This document shows positions 15,211 to 24,790 of a stretch of 64,000 nt of DNA, piece by piece. The stretch comes from Caccoplasma sp905210875 (lineage in GTDB: Bacteria; Bacteroidota; Bacteroidia; Bacteroidales; UBA11471). The stretch's first letter is position 1, and every line of letters starts with the position of its first letter. Under the pieces are notes generated by a model, which saw nothing but the letters and a program-made list of their open reading frames with translations, did not search any database and had not been told where the DNA came from. A program made the position numbers and the translations under genes. The stretch is from contig OZ007034.1 of assembly GCA_963931635.1 (NCBI GenBank), forward strand, positions 1,116,001 through 1,180,000. The letters run 5' to 3'.

Positions 15211-17078
15211 GTATCTTTGTTCTACCGAATACAGCATGGCGAATACTTTCATGAAGCAGTTTGACGTTGTAAATTGCTTTCAAAATTGTATCTTTGTTCT
15301 ACCGAATACAGCATACTCTTCTTGTCAATTTCGCTGCTGGTAGTTGTAAATTGCTTTCAAAATTGTATCTTTGTTCTACCGAATACAGCAGACCTATGCT
15401 TTGCTGGCGGTAGATCCTCGTTGTAAATTGCTTTCAAAATTGTATCTTTGTTCTACCGAATACAGCGGTGCAGAAACTTATCCCAAAGGACAAGTAGTTG
15501 TAAATTGCTTTCAAAATTGTATCTTTGTTCTACCGAATACAGCAGAGATACTTCGTTTACTTCGGGAAAACAAGTTGTAAATTGCTTTCAAAATTGTATC
15601 TTTGTTCTACCGAATACAGCTGATACACGCAAAAGCTCAGTAACCTCTGCGTTGTAAATTGCTTTCAAAATTGTATCTTTGTTCTACCGAATACAGCCCA
15701 ATTACCAACAGGTTGCATCATCTGGTGTTGTAAATTGCTTTCAAAATTGTATCTTTGTTCTACCGAATACAGCTTGTGGCTAACATCATTGCTTCCGATA
15801 TAGTTGTAAATTGCTTTCAAAATTGTATCTTTGTTCTACCGAATACAGCACAGTTGGGATGAAACCTATTACAATGAAGTTGTAAATTGCTTTCAAAATT
15901 GTATCTTTGTTCTACCGAATACAGCATGGCGAATACTTTCATGAAGCAGTTTGACGTTGTAAATTGCTTTCAAAATTGTATCTTTGTTCTACCGAATACA
16001 GCAGGGGGTCGAGAAGATTTTGATAGCGAACCGTTGTAAATTGCTTTCAAAATTGTATCTTTGTTCTACCGAATACAGCTGCCGGGTTGTTTTTTACAAA
16101 CTGCAAGGCGTTGTAAATTGCTTTCAAAATTGTATCTTTGTTCTACCGAATACAGCATGAGAAAGATAGTAGAAGTAATCGAGAGCGTTGTAAATTGCTT
16201 TCAAAATTGTATCTTTGTTCTACCGAATACAGCTGAATGTAAATGGTCCATATTCACCCTGAAGTTGTAAATTGCTTTCAAAATTGTATCTTTGTTCTAC
16301 CGAATACAGCTAATCGACCTTGCGAATCATAGCGATGTGTGTTGTAAATTGCTTTCAAAATTGTATCTTTGTTCTACCGAATACAGCTTTCAAGAGGAAA
16401 AAAGCTACATTATACGGGTTGTAAATTGCTTTCAAAATTGTATCTTTGTTCTACCGAATACAGCCATCTATTAAAGTAATAGATTTGTAGATAGTTGTAA
16501 ATTGCTTTCAAAATTGTATCTTTGTTCTACCGAATACAGCGGAATAACGCATCAGCAACTTGCAAACATGTTGTAAATTGCTTTCAAAATTGTATCTTTG
16601 TTCTACCGAATACAGCCATTACCTGCTGATGACGCAGTGGCAGCACGTTGTAAATTGCTTTCAAAATTGTATCTTTGTTCTACCGAATACAGCTTAAAGG
16701 GCAAACAGATTGGTCTAATACTAGTTGTAAATTGCTTTCAAAATTGTATCTTTGTTCTACCGAATACAGCTTCGAAATCTCGCAAGCCATATCGTGACTT
16801 GTTGTAAATTGCTTTCAAAATTGTATCTTTGTTCTACCGAATACAGCGACTTGTTGTCTGATGCCGGATAGATGTATGTTGTAAATTGCTTTCAAAATTG
16901 TATCTTTGTTCTACCGAATACAGCACGACGGGAGACGGTGATGTCCAGCTCGTCGTTGTAAATTGCTTTCAAAATTGTATCTTTGTTCTACCGAATACAG
17001 CATCGAGCCGGCTGTAACCTCCTTCACGTCCGTTGTAAATTGCTTTCAAAATTGTATCTTTGTTCTACCGAATACAGC
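15209..17078 (+). CRISPR. Type II-C CRISPR array: 24 full 47-bp repeats plus one 5'-truncated repeat
   Basis: Full repeats start at 15266, 15343, 15420, 15497, 15574, 15651, 15727, 15803, 15879, 15956, 16033, 16110, 16187, 16264, 16341, 16418, 16494, 16570, 16647, 16724, 16801, 16878, 16955 and 17032. The 47-bp repeat begins GTTGTAAATTGCTTTC and ends CCGAATACAGC. A 27-bp 3' remnant lies at 15209-15235. Spacers are 29-30 bp, 24 in all; the spacers at 15236-15265 and 15926-15955 are identical. The anti-repeat of the tracrRNA fixes crRNA sense as the plus strand. Each repeat contains TATCTTTG at repeat positions 24-31, a promoter-like element. Repeats look essentially identical throughout. Confidence 0.98.
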
Positions 17079-17145
17079 TCGATGTGTATAGGACGTTATT
17101 TATCAGCTGTTTGTGTAGTGATTTAGAAAAGAAAAAGTATTCGAT

Positions 17146-17181
17146 AAAAAGAGGCCTTCCCCCGAGGGAAGGCCTCTTTTT
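17146..17181. terminator. Bidirectional terminator between the CRISPR array and cas2
   Basis: A perfect 16-bp inverted repeat (17146-17161 and 17166-17181) with a 4-nt loop, A-tract on one side and T-tract on the other. It ends array transcripts from the left and the cas9-cas1-cas2 message from the right. Confidence 0.93.
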
Positions 17182-17185
17182 GTTT

Positions 17186-17530
17186 TCAGAAAAGTTCGAG
17201 TTGTTGCCCCGGAGCATTGGGGGGTATAACTCTTCGGGCCGAGAATATCTCCATCATGCCAAACTGTTTGTCGGTAATGCACAGTATGCCCACCTCGCCT
17301 TGCGGTGGGAGAAACATTTTTACCCGTTTTATATGCACCTCGGCATTTTCACGGCTGGGGCAGTGGCGCACATAGATGGAGAACTGAAACATGGTGAAGC
17401 CGTCGCGCAGAAGTTTCTTGCGGAAGTCGGCGTAGGCTTTCCGCTCTTTCTTGGTATCGGTCGGCAGGTCAAAAAACACAAGTACCCACATGATACGGTA
17501 TTCGCTGAAACGGTCGAGTTCTCGGTTCAC
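17186..17530 (-). CDS. cas2: CRISPR-associated protein Cas2
   Basis: A 114-aa protein of typical Cas2 size. IMWVLVFFDLPT places the conserved metal-site Asp (about residue 21) at the end of the first strand of a ferredoxin-like fold. Cas2 dimers bridge Cas1 dimers in the spacer-integration complex. The ATG overlaps the cas1 stop by 4 bp, and the gene ends 5 bp before the array-side terminator. Confidence 0.95.
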   Translation of the reverse strand: MNRELDRFSEYRIMWVLVFFDLPTDTKKERKAYADFRKKLLRDGFTMFQFSIYVRHCPSRENAEVHIKRVKMFLPPQGEVGILCITDKQFGMMEIFSARRVIPPNAPGQQLELF

Positions 17531-18456
17531 ATTTCGGGGTAGATGATTTTACGGCATTCGCCCGAGAAGCATTTGTAGAGCGATGCGGTCGTTTGGGCTA
17601 CGGCAATCATGAGCGGGCTGCGTTGCCCGCCTATGGTTACTTCGGTGGTGGGGAGTGTGAGCAGCCGGGTTTTGGCTGCGGTCGACAGGTGGTCGATCGC
17701 TGTCCGCTCGTCGAGCAGCCGGCATGTCGTGTCGTCGACGTAGGGGCGGTAAGGCTCCATAATGTCGTCGGCCAGGCAGTAGGCGTTGTAGCGGTTGTGG
17801 TGATGAATGCCCAGGGTGGGTAATAGCCCGCTGCCTACCAGCGACCGGGCTACAACGGCGCGCAGTATGGCATATCCGTAGTTGAGCAGGTTGTTGGGCG
17901 GCACTCCGTCGCGCTTGCGCCGGAAGGCGGGTATCTGCGGGAACAGGTTGGCCCAGTAGTAGACGGCGGCACGGGCTTCGAGATTGTCGACATCGCCGCT
18001 GCGCACCTCGGTAACCCATCGCAGCATGTTGCGGTTTTCGATGCCACGGCGATGCAGTAGAGCTGCCTGATTGGTAATTTTTGCCTGTATGGTCTGCTGC
18101 CACAGCTGCTTGCGCAGGGGGAGCGATGCATCTATCTGGGCGCGGAAGCGTTCGCTCTGTGTGGCATTGCCGCACAGTGGGAGCATGAGGCCGGTGGGCA
18201 AGTGGCTGTCGTCGCAGGTAATGAGGGCGCAGTTGTTGTCGAGCAGGGCGGCGAGCAGGGCCTGGGTGATGGTGATGTGCCGGTGGTCGAGCAGCACCAC
18301 TCCGATGTCTTCTACGGGAATGGTGCGCTCGGCACGCTGTTTCCAGGCGGTGGGTATCGAGTCGTTTTTCTCGACCTCGGGCAGGCGCAGCACCAGTTGC
18401 CCGTTTTGGAGGCTCAGGTAGGCCGGGTTTCCAAAGTAGAGGGTCTTCTTTATCAT
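17527..18456 (-). CDS. cas1: CRISPR-associated endonuclease Cas1, type II
   Basis: A 309-aa integrase of the spacer-acquisition complex. The metal-binding residues are visible: Glu160 in DNLEARAA, the His cluster 218-220 in LGIHHHNRYN, and Glu234 in ADDIMEPYRP. The size and the YRPYVD context match Cas1 of type II systems. It overlaps cas9 upstream and cas2 downstream by 4 bp each, so the three genes form one translationally coupled operon. There is no csn2 or cas4, which defines subtype II-C. Confidence 0.96.
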   Translation of the reverse strand: MIKKTLYFGNPAYLSLQNGQLVLRLPEVEKNDSIPTAWKQRAERTIPVEDIGVVLLDHRHITITQALLAALLDNNCALITCDDSHLPTGLMLPLCGNATQSERFRAQIDASLPLRKQLWQQTIQAKITNQAALLHRRGIENRNMLRWVTEVRSGDVDNLEARAAVYYWANLFPQIPAFRRKRDGVPPNNLLNYGYAILRAVVARSLVGSGLLPTLGIHHHNRYNAYCLADDIMEPYRPYVDDTTCRLLDERTAIDHLSTAAKTRLLTLPTTEVTIGGQRSPLMIAVAQTTASLYKCFSGECRKIIYPEM

Positions 18457-21400
18457 GCTTCGTCGATTTCGCCGGTGGAGGAGATGCGCACTTTGTGGGG
18501 AGATAAATTTTGAAGGGCACTTAAACTAGTAACCCAATGGACCCGTTTCATACGTTGAGATAATTTGAGATTAAATTTTTTCTCTCCGTTTTCATTGGGG
18601 TATCTATCGTCTGTGGCCGTTTCTGAATGAAAACGGAACACATATGCACTTGAACCTAGTTTCTGTACCCGGTAGAGGTAACGGCTCAGCAGGGCATGGT
18701 CGCGGTTTTCCATGGCATCGGCATAGAGGTCGTGGGGCATACCGAGTATAAACATTTCGTTCTGTTGCATCGAGAGTTGCAGTTGCCAGGTGGCGTCGGG
18801 CAGCTGTTGCATGAACTCCTCCGACAGTCCGTCGGGCAGTGAATCCCACACGGCATCGGGGTGTTCGATGACGACAGGCAGCCGATGTATCTTGCGCTCG
18901 ACTGCGTGCCAGAAGGTAACGACATGCTCGTGCAGGTTGCCGTCGCGGTCGGCATAGATGGCGACGTGGTGGTTGTTGCCCGGCTTGACGAAACCGATGG
19001 CCTCTCCCGACGCATTGTATCGTACCGGGGCGACGGCTTTGAGGCCGGTAAAGCAGCGCACGGTGCGGATAGGAAATCCGTTGGCCGTGTAGACGGGTGT
19101 GGCGAAGGCTTTCTTGGCGTTGCCTCCGTACTCGTCGAGCCGTTGTTGCAGGAGCCGCCGTATGCCGGCGTCGACCACGCTGCCTACTGTTTTGGCATCG
19201 ATGCCTTCGACGGGATATTTCAGAACATATTCTTCGCGGAAGGAGACCTTGCCTTTTTTGTCTTTGTCGTATCGCGATATTTTTCCATATACACTTTGTT
19301 CGCTCAGGGCGCCACGGGGCACGACGATGCCCTCTTGGGCCAGGGTGCGCCGGCCTCCGCGGTAGATGTAGCGTTTCCCCGGGGTAGCTACCCGTTTGCC
19401 GGCTTTGAACGAGACGAGTATTTTCTCTACGGCGGCAGAGACTTCGGCGTGGGAGAAGTGGGGTTGCTGCTGTATGTAGCGTTCGAGCGACAACACCTCG
19501 TCTTTGTGATTGGCAAGGGTGTTGATGCGTTGTATGTATCCCTGGCGGGTGCAGGCCACGGCCAGGGCGTCGATGGCGTGGTGACGGTGGTCGAGCCGCT
19601 TGGTCCAATCTTTGATGCACTCCGTAGGACGGTTGTTGATGGTGCGCATCTCGGTGAGGTTGCCGGCACGGTATCGCTCTATGTTGAGGTCGTGCAGGAC
19701 CGTGTCCCACCCCCATACCCGGCGCAGGAAGGCGGTTACCGAGCCGCTGGTGGCATAGGCATGGTGGCATATCTCGTGCAGCATGGCAAGGGCTTTGCGC
19801 GAGATGTACTGGCTCTCGCGCATCTGCCGGTTGAGAAAGTCTTGTGGGATTTCCTTTTCAGGCATGAGCAGATACTGGTATTTGGTCTTGGAGATTTCCT
19901 GTTTTTCAAGCATCTCTTTTATGCGCGAGAGATAGTCTTGGAACTTCTCGTCGGGCAGACTGCTCATGTAGTCGTAGGCGGTGCGGTTGTTTTTCGCCTG
20001 GTTGCAGGCACGGCAGGCGCACACTTTGTTGTTGAAACTGTCGTCGAAGTAGAGCGAACGGGGAATGATGTGTTCGACCTCGGTGTCGTAGCCCGACAGG
20101 AAAGCTTTCAGGCTGATGTCTTTACCGCAGTAGATGCATCGGTGATGACTCTCCTCGTATAGCCGGTATTTCTGTATGCCGGTGCGTGTGGGGGTTACAC
20201 CCTCCTCGATGATTCGCTGTGCGGCTTTTTCGTTCTCTTTTTGGCGGTTCAGATTGTTTTTGTAAGTTTTTTCCCGGTCTTCCCGACTCTGTTGCAGTTC
20301 CCGGGCCAGCTCTACGCGTATTTCGTCGAAAGGCCCGTATCGGTCGACGAGAGCGTTGACGACGTTGACCATCTGGTTGAGAATCTTTTCGACAATGGGC
20401 TGGCGCAGTTCGCCTTTGGACAGAGGCGCCAGGTGTGTCGACAACTCCCGGGCCAGGTTCTCTTCGCGGGTGAGCGACCGGCTGTGATTGTAGCCGGCCA
20501 TGAAACAGGCATCGGAGTAGACATAGCCTTGCCGCAGGTAGGGCAGTATGCGGCGCATGGCAAGACTCGACAGGTTGCCGTAGCCGGCTTTGGTAAAATC
20601 GAGTTTTATCAGTGCTTCGCGCATGGCATCGTCGTCGATGTGAAATTTCTTTTTGAGAATGCGGTCGAGCGTGTCGATGTCGCTTACCGAGTAGAGTGTG
20701 TGCCACAGCTGGTACAGGGGCTCTTGCTCAAAGGCTGGGTCGACGACGAGTTGCGAGGCTATTTCGCCGGTGTCGGGGTCGGCCATCTCTATCGTGCGGG
20801 TGTGCAGGTCGAAGCGCAGCAATGTTTCGGCATCGGGGTGGGTTTTCAGAATCTTTTGCAGGGCGACAACCGTGGTGTTGCCTTGCAGGCCGGCCTTCAT
20901 CGACTCGCCGGCCCACCAGCCGTCGCGTTTGGTGATGCCCAGTATCTTTTGCAGGTCGGTGAGTTTCAGCTTCTCGTTGCTGTTGAGGTGTGTGAAGAGC
21001 GCTTGCCGCTGGGCCGGGGTTATTTTCAGGGTTTCCCGTCCGCGTTGCAGGGTGAGGTGGTTGATGCTCTCCCATATCTTGCATAGCTGGAAGAGCGGAG
21101 AACTTTTGGGTGCGACCTTTACCGGTCGTGCTTTTGTCGAGCCGTCGGGGAGTGTGTAGACCATTTGAGCCAGTGTGCATTCGCCGACCAGATGTTTGCA
21201 CGATTTCAGGGGGCGCTGGTAGTATATGATGCGGTTGCGCAGGTTGTCGATGTGCTCGTCGGTGAGTGTGTTGTGGTAGCGGCGCTGGCAGGCCATGATG
21301 CGGTCAAACTCTTCGATGTAGGCCTTGCGCGGGTAGACTCTGTCTTTGCAACGATAGGAGGGGTCGGCTTTCAACTCGGCATGGAATTTCTGCCCGATGG

Positions 21401-21887
21401 TGAGCCCGCACTCCTGCAACTCTTTGTAGCGGTCGCTCACGGCCGAGAGATATGCCGAACTTTTTTTGTCCTGAAAATCGGCCTTCCCCGATTTGTATCC
21501 GCGCTTTTGGTTGAGGTGGTAGAGCACCCTCCCCAATTCGGGGAGGCTTATCTCTTCGGTTGCCGCCTTGGCCCGTAGAGCCCACAGCTCCTGTTGAGGT
21601 AGCTTTATGAGTGTTTCGTCGGGTGTCATGCCCAGCTGGTGAAGATATTGAGTGAGGGCCTTCCGGCGCAACTGATGGCGGTCGTATCCCTTCCTTTGGG
21701 TGCGGTTTGCCGTCCGGTCGGCATTCTTGGTAATGCTTTTTCCTTGGGTAAATTGGGTGGCATCGTCGACCGACAGGGGTATGATGCGGGAGCCTAATCC
21801 CATAATGACACGGTTGTTTTCGTCTTCTTTGATAACGGCCCACCCGATACTGCCTGAGCCAAGATCCAGTCCTAATATGTTTTTCAT
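18453..21887 (-). CDS. cas9: CRISPR-associated endonuclease Cas9, type II-C
   Basis: A 1144-aa protein, in the compact II-C range. RuvC-I is ILGLDLGSGSIGWAV (Asp8). The arginine-rich bridge follows near residue 60 (RTANRTQRKGYDRHQLRR). RuvC-II is IRVELAREL (Glu about 525). The HNH domain has CIYCGK and VEHIIPRS (catalytic His about 606) plus a second Cys pair. RuvC-III is HHAIDALAV (Asp about 773). All catalytic residues are present, so the nuclease should be active, cutting DNA guided by crRNA and tracrRNA. The last 300 residues should carry the PAM-interacting domain; the PAM cannot be read from sequence. It has a divergent promoter shared with tracrRNA. Confidence 0.98.
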   Translation of the reverse strand: MKNILGLDLGSGSIGWAVIKEDENNRVIMGLGSRIIPLSVDDATQFTQGKSITKNADRTANRTQRKGYDRHQLRRKALTQYLHQLGMTPDETLIKLPQQELWALRAKAATEEISLPELGRVLYHLNQKRGYKSGKADFQDKKSSAYLSAVSDRYKELQECGLTIGQKFHAELKADPSYRCKDRVYPRKAYIEEFDRIMACQRRYHNTLTDEHIDNLRNRIIYYQRPLKSCKHLVGECTLAQMVYTLPDGSTKARPVKVAPKSSPLFQLCKIWESINHLTLQRGRETLKITPAQRQALFTHLNSNEKLKLTDLQKILGITKRDGWWAGESMKAGLQGNTTVVALQKILKTHPDAETLLRFDLHTRTIEMADPDTGEIASQLVVDPAFEQEPLYQLWHTLYSVSDIDTLDRILKKKFHIDDDAMREALIKLDFTKAGYGNLSSLAMRRILPYLRQGYVYSDACFMAGYNHSRSLTREENLARELSTHLAPLSKGELRQPIVEKILNQMVNVVNALVDRYGPFDEIRVELARELQQSREDREKTYKNNLNRQKENEKAAQRIIEEGVTPTRTGIQKYRLYEESHHRCIYCGKDISLKAFLSGYDTEVEHIIPRSLYFDDSFNNKVCACRACNQAKNNRTAYDYMSSLPDEKFQDYLSRIKEMLEKQEISKTKYQYLLMPEKEIPQDFLNRQMRESQYISRKALAMLHEICHHAYATSGSVTAFLRRVWGWDTVLHDLNIERYRAGNLTEMRTINNRPTECIKDWTKRLDHRHHAIDALAVACTRQGYIQRINTLANHKDEVLSLERYIQQQPHFSHAEVSAAVEKILVSFKAGKRVATPGKRYIYRGGRRTLAQEGIVVPRGALSEQSVYGKISRYDKDKKGKVSFREEYVLKYPVEGIDAKTVGSVVDAGIRRLLQQRLDEYGGNAKKAFATPVYTANGFPIRTVRCFTGLKAVAPVRYNASGEAIGFVKPGNNHHVAIYADRDGNLHEHVVTFWHAVERKIHRLPVVIEHPDAVWDSLPDGLSEEFMQQLPDATWQLQLSMQQNEMFILGMPHDLYADAMENRDHALLSRYLYRVQKLGSSAYVFRFHSETATDDRYPNENGEKKFNLKLSQRMKRVHWVTSLSALQNLSPHKVRISSTGEIDEA

Positions 21888-21910
21888 GGTTTATTGATAA
21901 ATATTCTTCT

Positions 21911-21941
21911 CAAATATACGAAGAATAGCATAAAATGCAAA
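21911..21941 (-). promoter_or_regulatory. Promoter of the cas9-cas1-cas2 operon
   Basis: On the minus strand: TTTG (21941-21938), a 19-bp gap, TATATTTG (21918-21911). The expected start is near 21906, leaving an approximately 19-nt leader before the cas9 ATG at 21887. Confidence 0.75.
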
Positions 21942-21957
21942 ATACTGGTGCTGTTTG

Positions 21958-21989
21958 TTTGGAAATATAAATTAATATACCTATATTTG
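21958..21989 (+). promoter_or_regulatory. Promoter of tracrRNA
   Basis: TTTG at 21958-21961, a 20-bp gap and TATATTTG at 21982-21989. The predicted start, around 21994, coincides with the first base of the anti-repeat. Confidence 0.78.
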
Positions 21990-21992
21990 AAA

Positions 21993-22080
21993 ACAATTTT
22001 GAAGCAATTCACAATAAGGATTATTCCGTTGTGAAAACATTCTGAGTGGGGGCGCTGCTTGCAGTGTCCCTCGCTTTTTA
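21993..22080 (+). ncRNA. tracrRNA
   Basis: The anti-repeat at 21993-22014 pairs with repeat positions 2-24 over 21 bp with one A-C mismatch and one bulged T. A short stem (GGA/TCC around 22018-22027), a linker and a GC-rich hairpin (22049-22057 with 22062-22070) follow, then a T tract at 22075-22079. This is the standard architecture: anti-repeat, nexus, terminator. It guides crRNA maturation and Cas9 binding. It is divergent from cas9. Confidence 0.88.
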
Positions 22081-22159
22081 TTATTAATATTTTATAAATT
22101 CAAGGTGTTTCGGCGCAAAATGTAAAATTTTTTCTTTTCTTTAAGAAAAATGTTTGCCT

Positions 22160-24673
22160 ATGAATTTTCGGCGTTTTTCTTGGATTCTTACGTTACTTGT
22201 TATTTCGTCCTTGTCGGCTTCGGCACAGCCGGCTTTTCCCGACAGTGTGCTGGCATCTATGGCCCGGCTGGTCGAGGCGTATAACCACTTCGGCCGCTAT
22301 AACGTGCAGGAGAAGGTCTACCTGCACTTCGACAACACGGGTTATTTCCTGGGTGAGACCATGTGGTTCAAGGCCTATGTGGTGGCGGCGCCCCAGTTGC
22401 GCCCTACCGAGTTGAGCCGGGTGCTTTATGTCGAGTTGCTGACGCCCGAGGGTCGTGTCGTCGAGACCAAGAAGCTGAAAATTGTCGATGGCAAGTGCCA
22501 CGGTGAGTTCCTGCTCGCCGGGTCGACGCTCATCGGCGGATTCTATGAGGTGCGGGCCTATACACGGGCCATGCTCAACTGGGAGGGTACGGTGTTTTCG
22601 CGGGTCTTCCCCGTTTTTGACCGCCCGGAGACAGACGGCGAGTATAACCACAGAATCACCCATTATGCCCGTTCGTTCAGGCTTCCCGACTATCGCCAGA
22701 AGCAGCCCGACATGGAGGCGCTGAATCTCTCGTTCTATCCCGAGGGAGGCGTGCTGGTAGCGGGGCTTCCCTCGGTGGTTGCCTTCAAGGCGACCGACAA
22801 GCTGGGGCGTGGCGTGGCCCTCTCGGGTGGTGTTTACGATGCCAACGACCGATTGCTGACAACGTTTACCACGCAACATAACGGCATGGGGCGTTTTGTC
22901 GTTACCCCCGGCAACGAATCCTGTAAGGTGAAGATTTCGGACGGCGGGTCGCAGAGGTCTTTTACCTTGCCGGCGGCCAAGCCCCAAGGATATACGATGA
23001 CGGTCGATAACCTGCATGGCGAGGAGGTGTCGCTCACCCTGCGCCGCAGTGCTGCTACCGAAGGACAACTTGTGGGACTGATGGTGGCTTGCCGCGGACT
23101 GGCGCATACGTTTGAACTGGTCGACATGCGGCGCGACACACTCGTGTCGTTCTCGCTCCCGAAAGATAATTTCCCGGCCGGGGTGCAGCAAATCACCCTT
23201 TTCACCTCGCAGGGTGAAGTCCTGGCCGAGCGGCTGGCTTTCCACCGGGGCGACCGTCAGATTGTCATTACCGTCGATTCTCTGAAACCTTTTTATGCGC
23301 CGATGGAGCGCGTGAACCTCAGCTTTACGATGAGCGACGAGCGGGGCAATCCCGTTGAGGGCAACTTCTCCCTGTCGGTGCGCGATTATGCCACCGAGGT
23401 GCCCACCTATTATCAAAGTCAGGTGGTGAGCAACCTCCTGTTGGAGTCCGACCTCAAAGGCTACATCGAAGATATTCCCTACTATTTCGAGGCCGACGAC
23501 CGCCGCCATCGCGAAGACCTCGACCTGCTCATGCTGGTGCAGGGCTGGCGCCGCTACGAGTGGCGGCAGCAGGCCGGAGTGGAACCCTTCGAGCCTGAGC
23601 ATTTTGTCGAGGAGGGTATCGTGGTCAAGGGAAATGTATATGATTACCACCTTTTCGGGGCGAAAGCCAAGGCTGGCGTAGAGCTGTCGGTGTGGATTTA
23701 TTCATCCTTGACCAATTGTCGTGGTAAAGCCATTACCGATGAGGACGGCGGATTTGTTTTTCTCTCCGACAGCGATATTTGGGGTAAAAACAATCTGGTA
23801 TTGCAAACACAGACGACAAACCGTCGGGGCAAGAAAAAGAATAAGGCCTACGGTATAGAGCTCGACCGGAGTTTCTCTCCTCCCGCCTTGGCCTATCCGC
23901 CGCTGATGGCGACGCTGCCCGATACGATAATGAACCCCCTCGAAGAGGTCAGGGTAGAAATGTCAACTGCCGATACCTCTGATAATGCCGACCTTGACAA
24001 TGATGTCATCGTGCGCCAACTCTCCCAGGTCGATGTAAAAGCGGAACGCGTACAGGGGTATGATAGTCGTGTCTCCATCGAATATGTCGTTGCTGAGGAA
24101 GAAGACAAGCTCATCGACTCGAAGGTGCGCCATTATACCACGAGCAGCATACCCGATTTGCTCGAACAGATAAACCCGTTCTTTGTCATCTCCGAAAGCT
24201 GGTCCGACGAGAAAGACACTGTGGTTTCCCAATATTTATATAAAGGCAAAAGGGCACGTTTCGGTTTTTTCAGATATAACGAAGGCGGCGACTACAGCTT
24301 CGATAAGACCCGTAATCTTTTAAATGTGTTTCCCGAAGATGTGAAGACGATATCGATTATCGAGTATCCCTCTTATGTAGCGATTCGTCTCTATGAATAT
24401 CCAGCCAATGAGCGCAAGAAATATAAAAAAGGGTATCGGGCCACGACGTTGCAGGGCTATTCCGTTCCCGAAGAATTTTTCCATGTCGATTACAGCGTGG
24501 GCGTATTGCCCGATGCGCAGGACTTCCGCCGCACCCTCTACTGGGATCCCGATGTGAAGACCGACTCTACGGGGCGCGCCTGGGTATCGTTCTACAACAA
24601 CAGCTCTGAGACCCGCCTGAGAATCTCGGCCGAGACTCTTACGTCCGACGGCGTGCCCGGCTGCTACGAGTGA
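22160..24673 (+). CDS. Large secreted MG2-like surface protein, function unknown
   Basis: An 837-aa protein with a signal peptide (MNFRRFSWILTLLVISSLSASAQ). KVYLHFDNTGYFLGETMWFKAYV near residues 50-70 is the signature of macroglobulin MG2-like domains found in many Bacteroidetes outer-membrane-associated proteins. ALNLSFYPEGGVLVAGLPSVVAFK marks the next beta domain. The C-terminal third resembles the plug/carboxypeptidase-regulatory part of TonB-linked proteins (RYNEGGDYSFDKT). An in-frame TTG at 22154 is possible, but ATG at 22160 gives a normal signal peptide. It stands alone, with no partner gene. Domain calls are by eye. Confidence 0.7.
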   Translation: MNFRRFSWILTLLVISSLSASAQPAFPDSVLASMARLVEAYNHFGRYNVQEKVYLHFDNTGYFLGETMWFKAYVVAAPQLRPTELSRVLYVELLTPEGRVVETKKLKIVDGKCHGEFLLAGSTLIGGFYEVRAYTRAMLNWEGTVFSRVFPVFDRPETDGEYNHRITHYARSFRLPDYRQKQPDMEALNLSFYPEGGVLVAGLPSVVAFKATDKLGRGVALSGGVYDANDRLLTTFTTQHNGMGRFVVTPGNESCKVKISDGGSQRSFTLPAAKPQGYTMTVDNLHGEEVSLTLRRSAATEGQLVGLMVACRGLAHTFELVDMRRDTLVSFSLPKDNFPAGVQQITLFTSQGEVLAERLAFHRGDRQIVITVDSLKPFYAPMERVNLSFTMSDERGNPVEGNFSLSVRDYATEVPTYYQSQVVSNLLLESDLKGYIEDIPYYFEADDRRHREDLDLLMLVQGWRRYEWRQQAGVEPFEPEHFVEEGIVVKGNVYDYHLFGAKAKAGVELSVWIYSSLTNCRGKAITDEDGGFVFLSDSDIWGKNNLVLQTQTTNRRGKKKNKAYGIELDRSFSPPALAYPPLMATLPDTIMNPLEEVRVEMSTADTSDNADLDNDVIVRQLSQVDVKAERVQGYDSRVSIEYVVAEEEDKLIDSKVRHYTTSSIPDLLEQINPFFVISESWSDEKDTVVSQYLYKGKRARFGFFRYNEGGDYSFDKTRNLLNVFPEDVKTISIIEYPSYVAIRLYEYPANERKKYKKGYRATTLQGYSVPEEFFHVDYSVGVLPDAQDFRRTLYWDPDVKTDSTGRAWVSFYNNSSETRLRISAETLTSDGVPGCYE

Positions 24674-24712
24674 GTGGCAACCCCTCACGGGCTGTAACAT
24701 TGTGATTGATAC

Positions 24713-24741
24713 CGGCAGGCAAGAAGTAAACTTGCCTGCCG
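24713..24741 (+). terminator. Terminator-like hairpin after the MG2-like gene
   Basis: A perfect 11-bp stem (24713-24723 and 24731-24741) with a 7-nt loop. The T tail is weak. Confidence 0.5.
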
Positions 24742-24790
24742 ATATGCTTTACGGGTGTGATAAAAGCGGAGAAATGATTACTTTTGCGGC

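Noticed and set aside
15271..16807. Repeated open frames with the peptide MFYRIQ and LLSKLYLCSTEYS across the CRISPR array
   Set aside because: They are translations of the CRISPR repeat and spacers; the repetition comes from the 77-bp period, not from genes.
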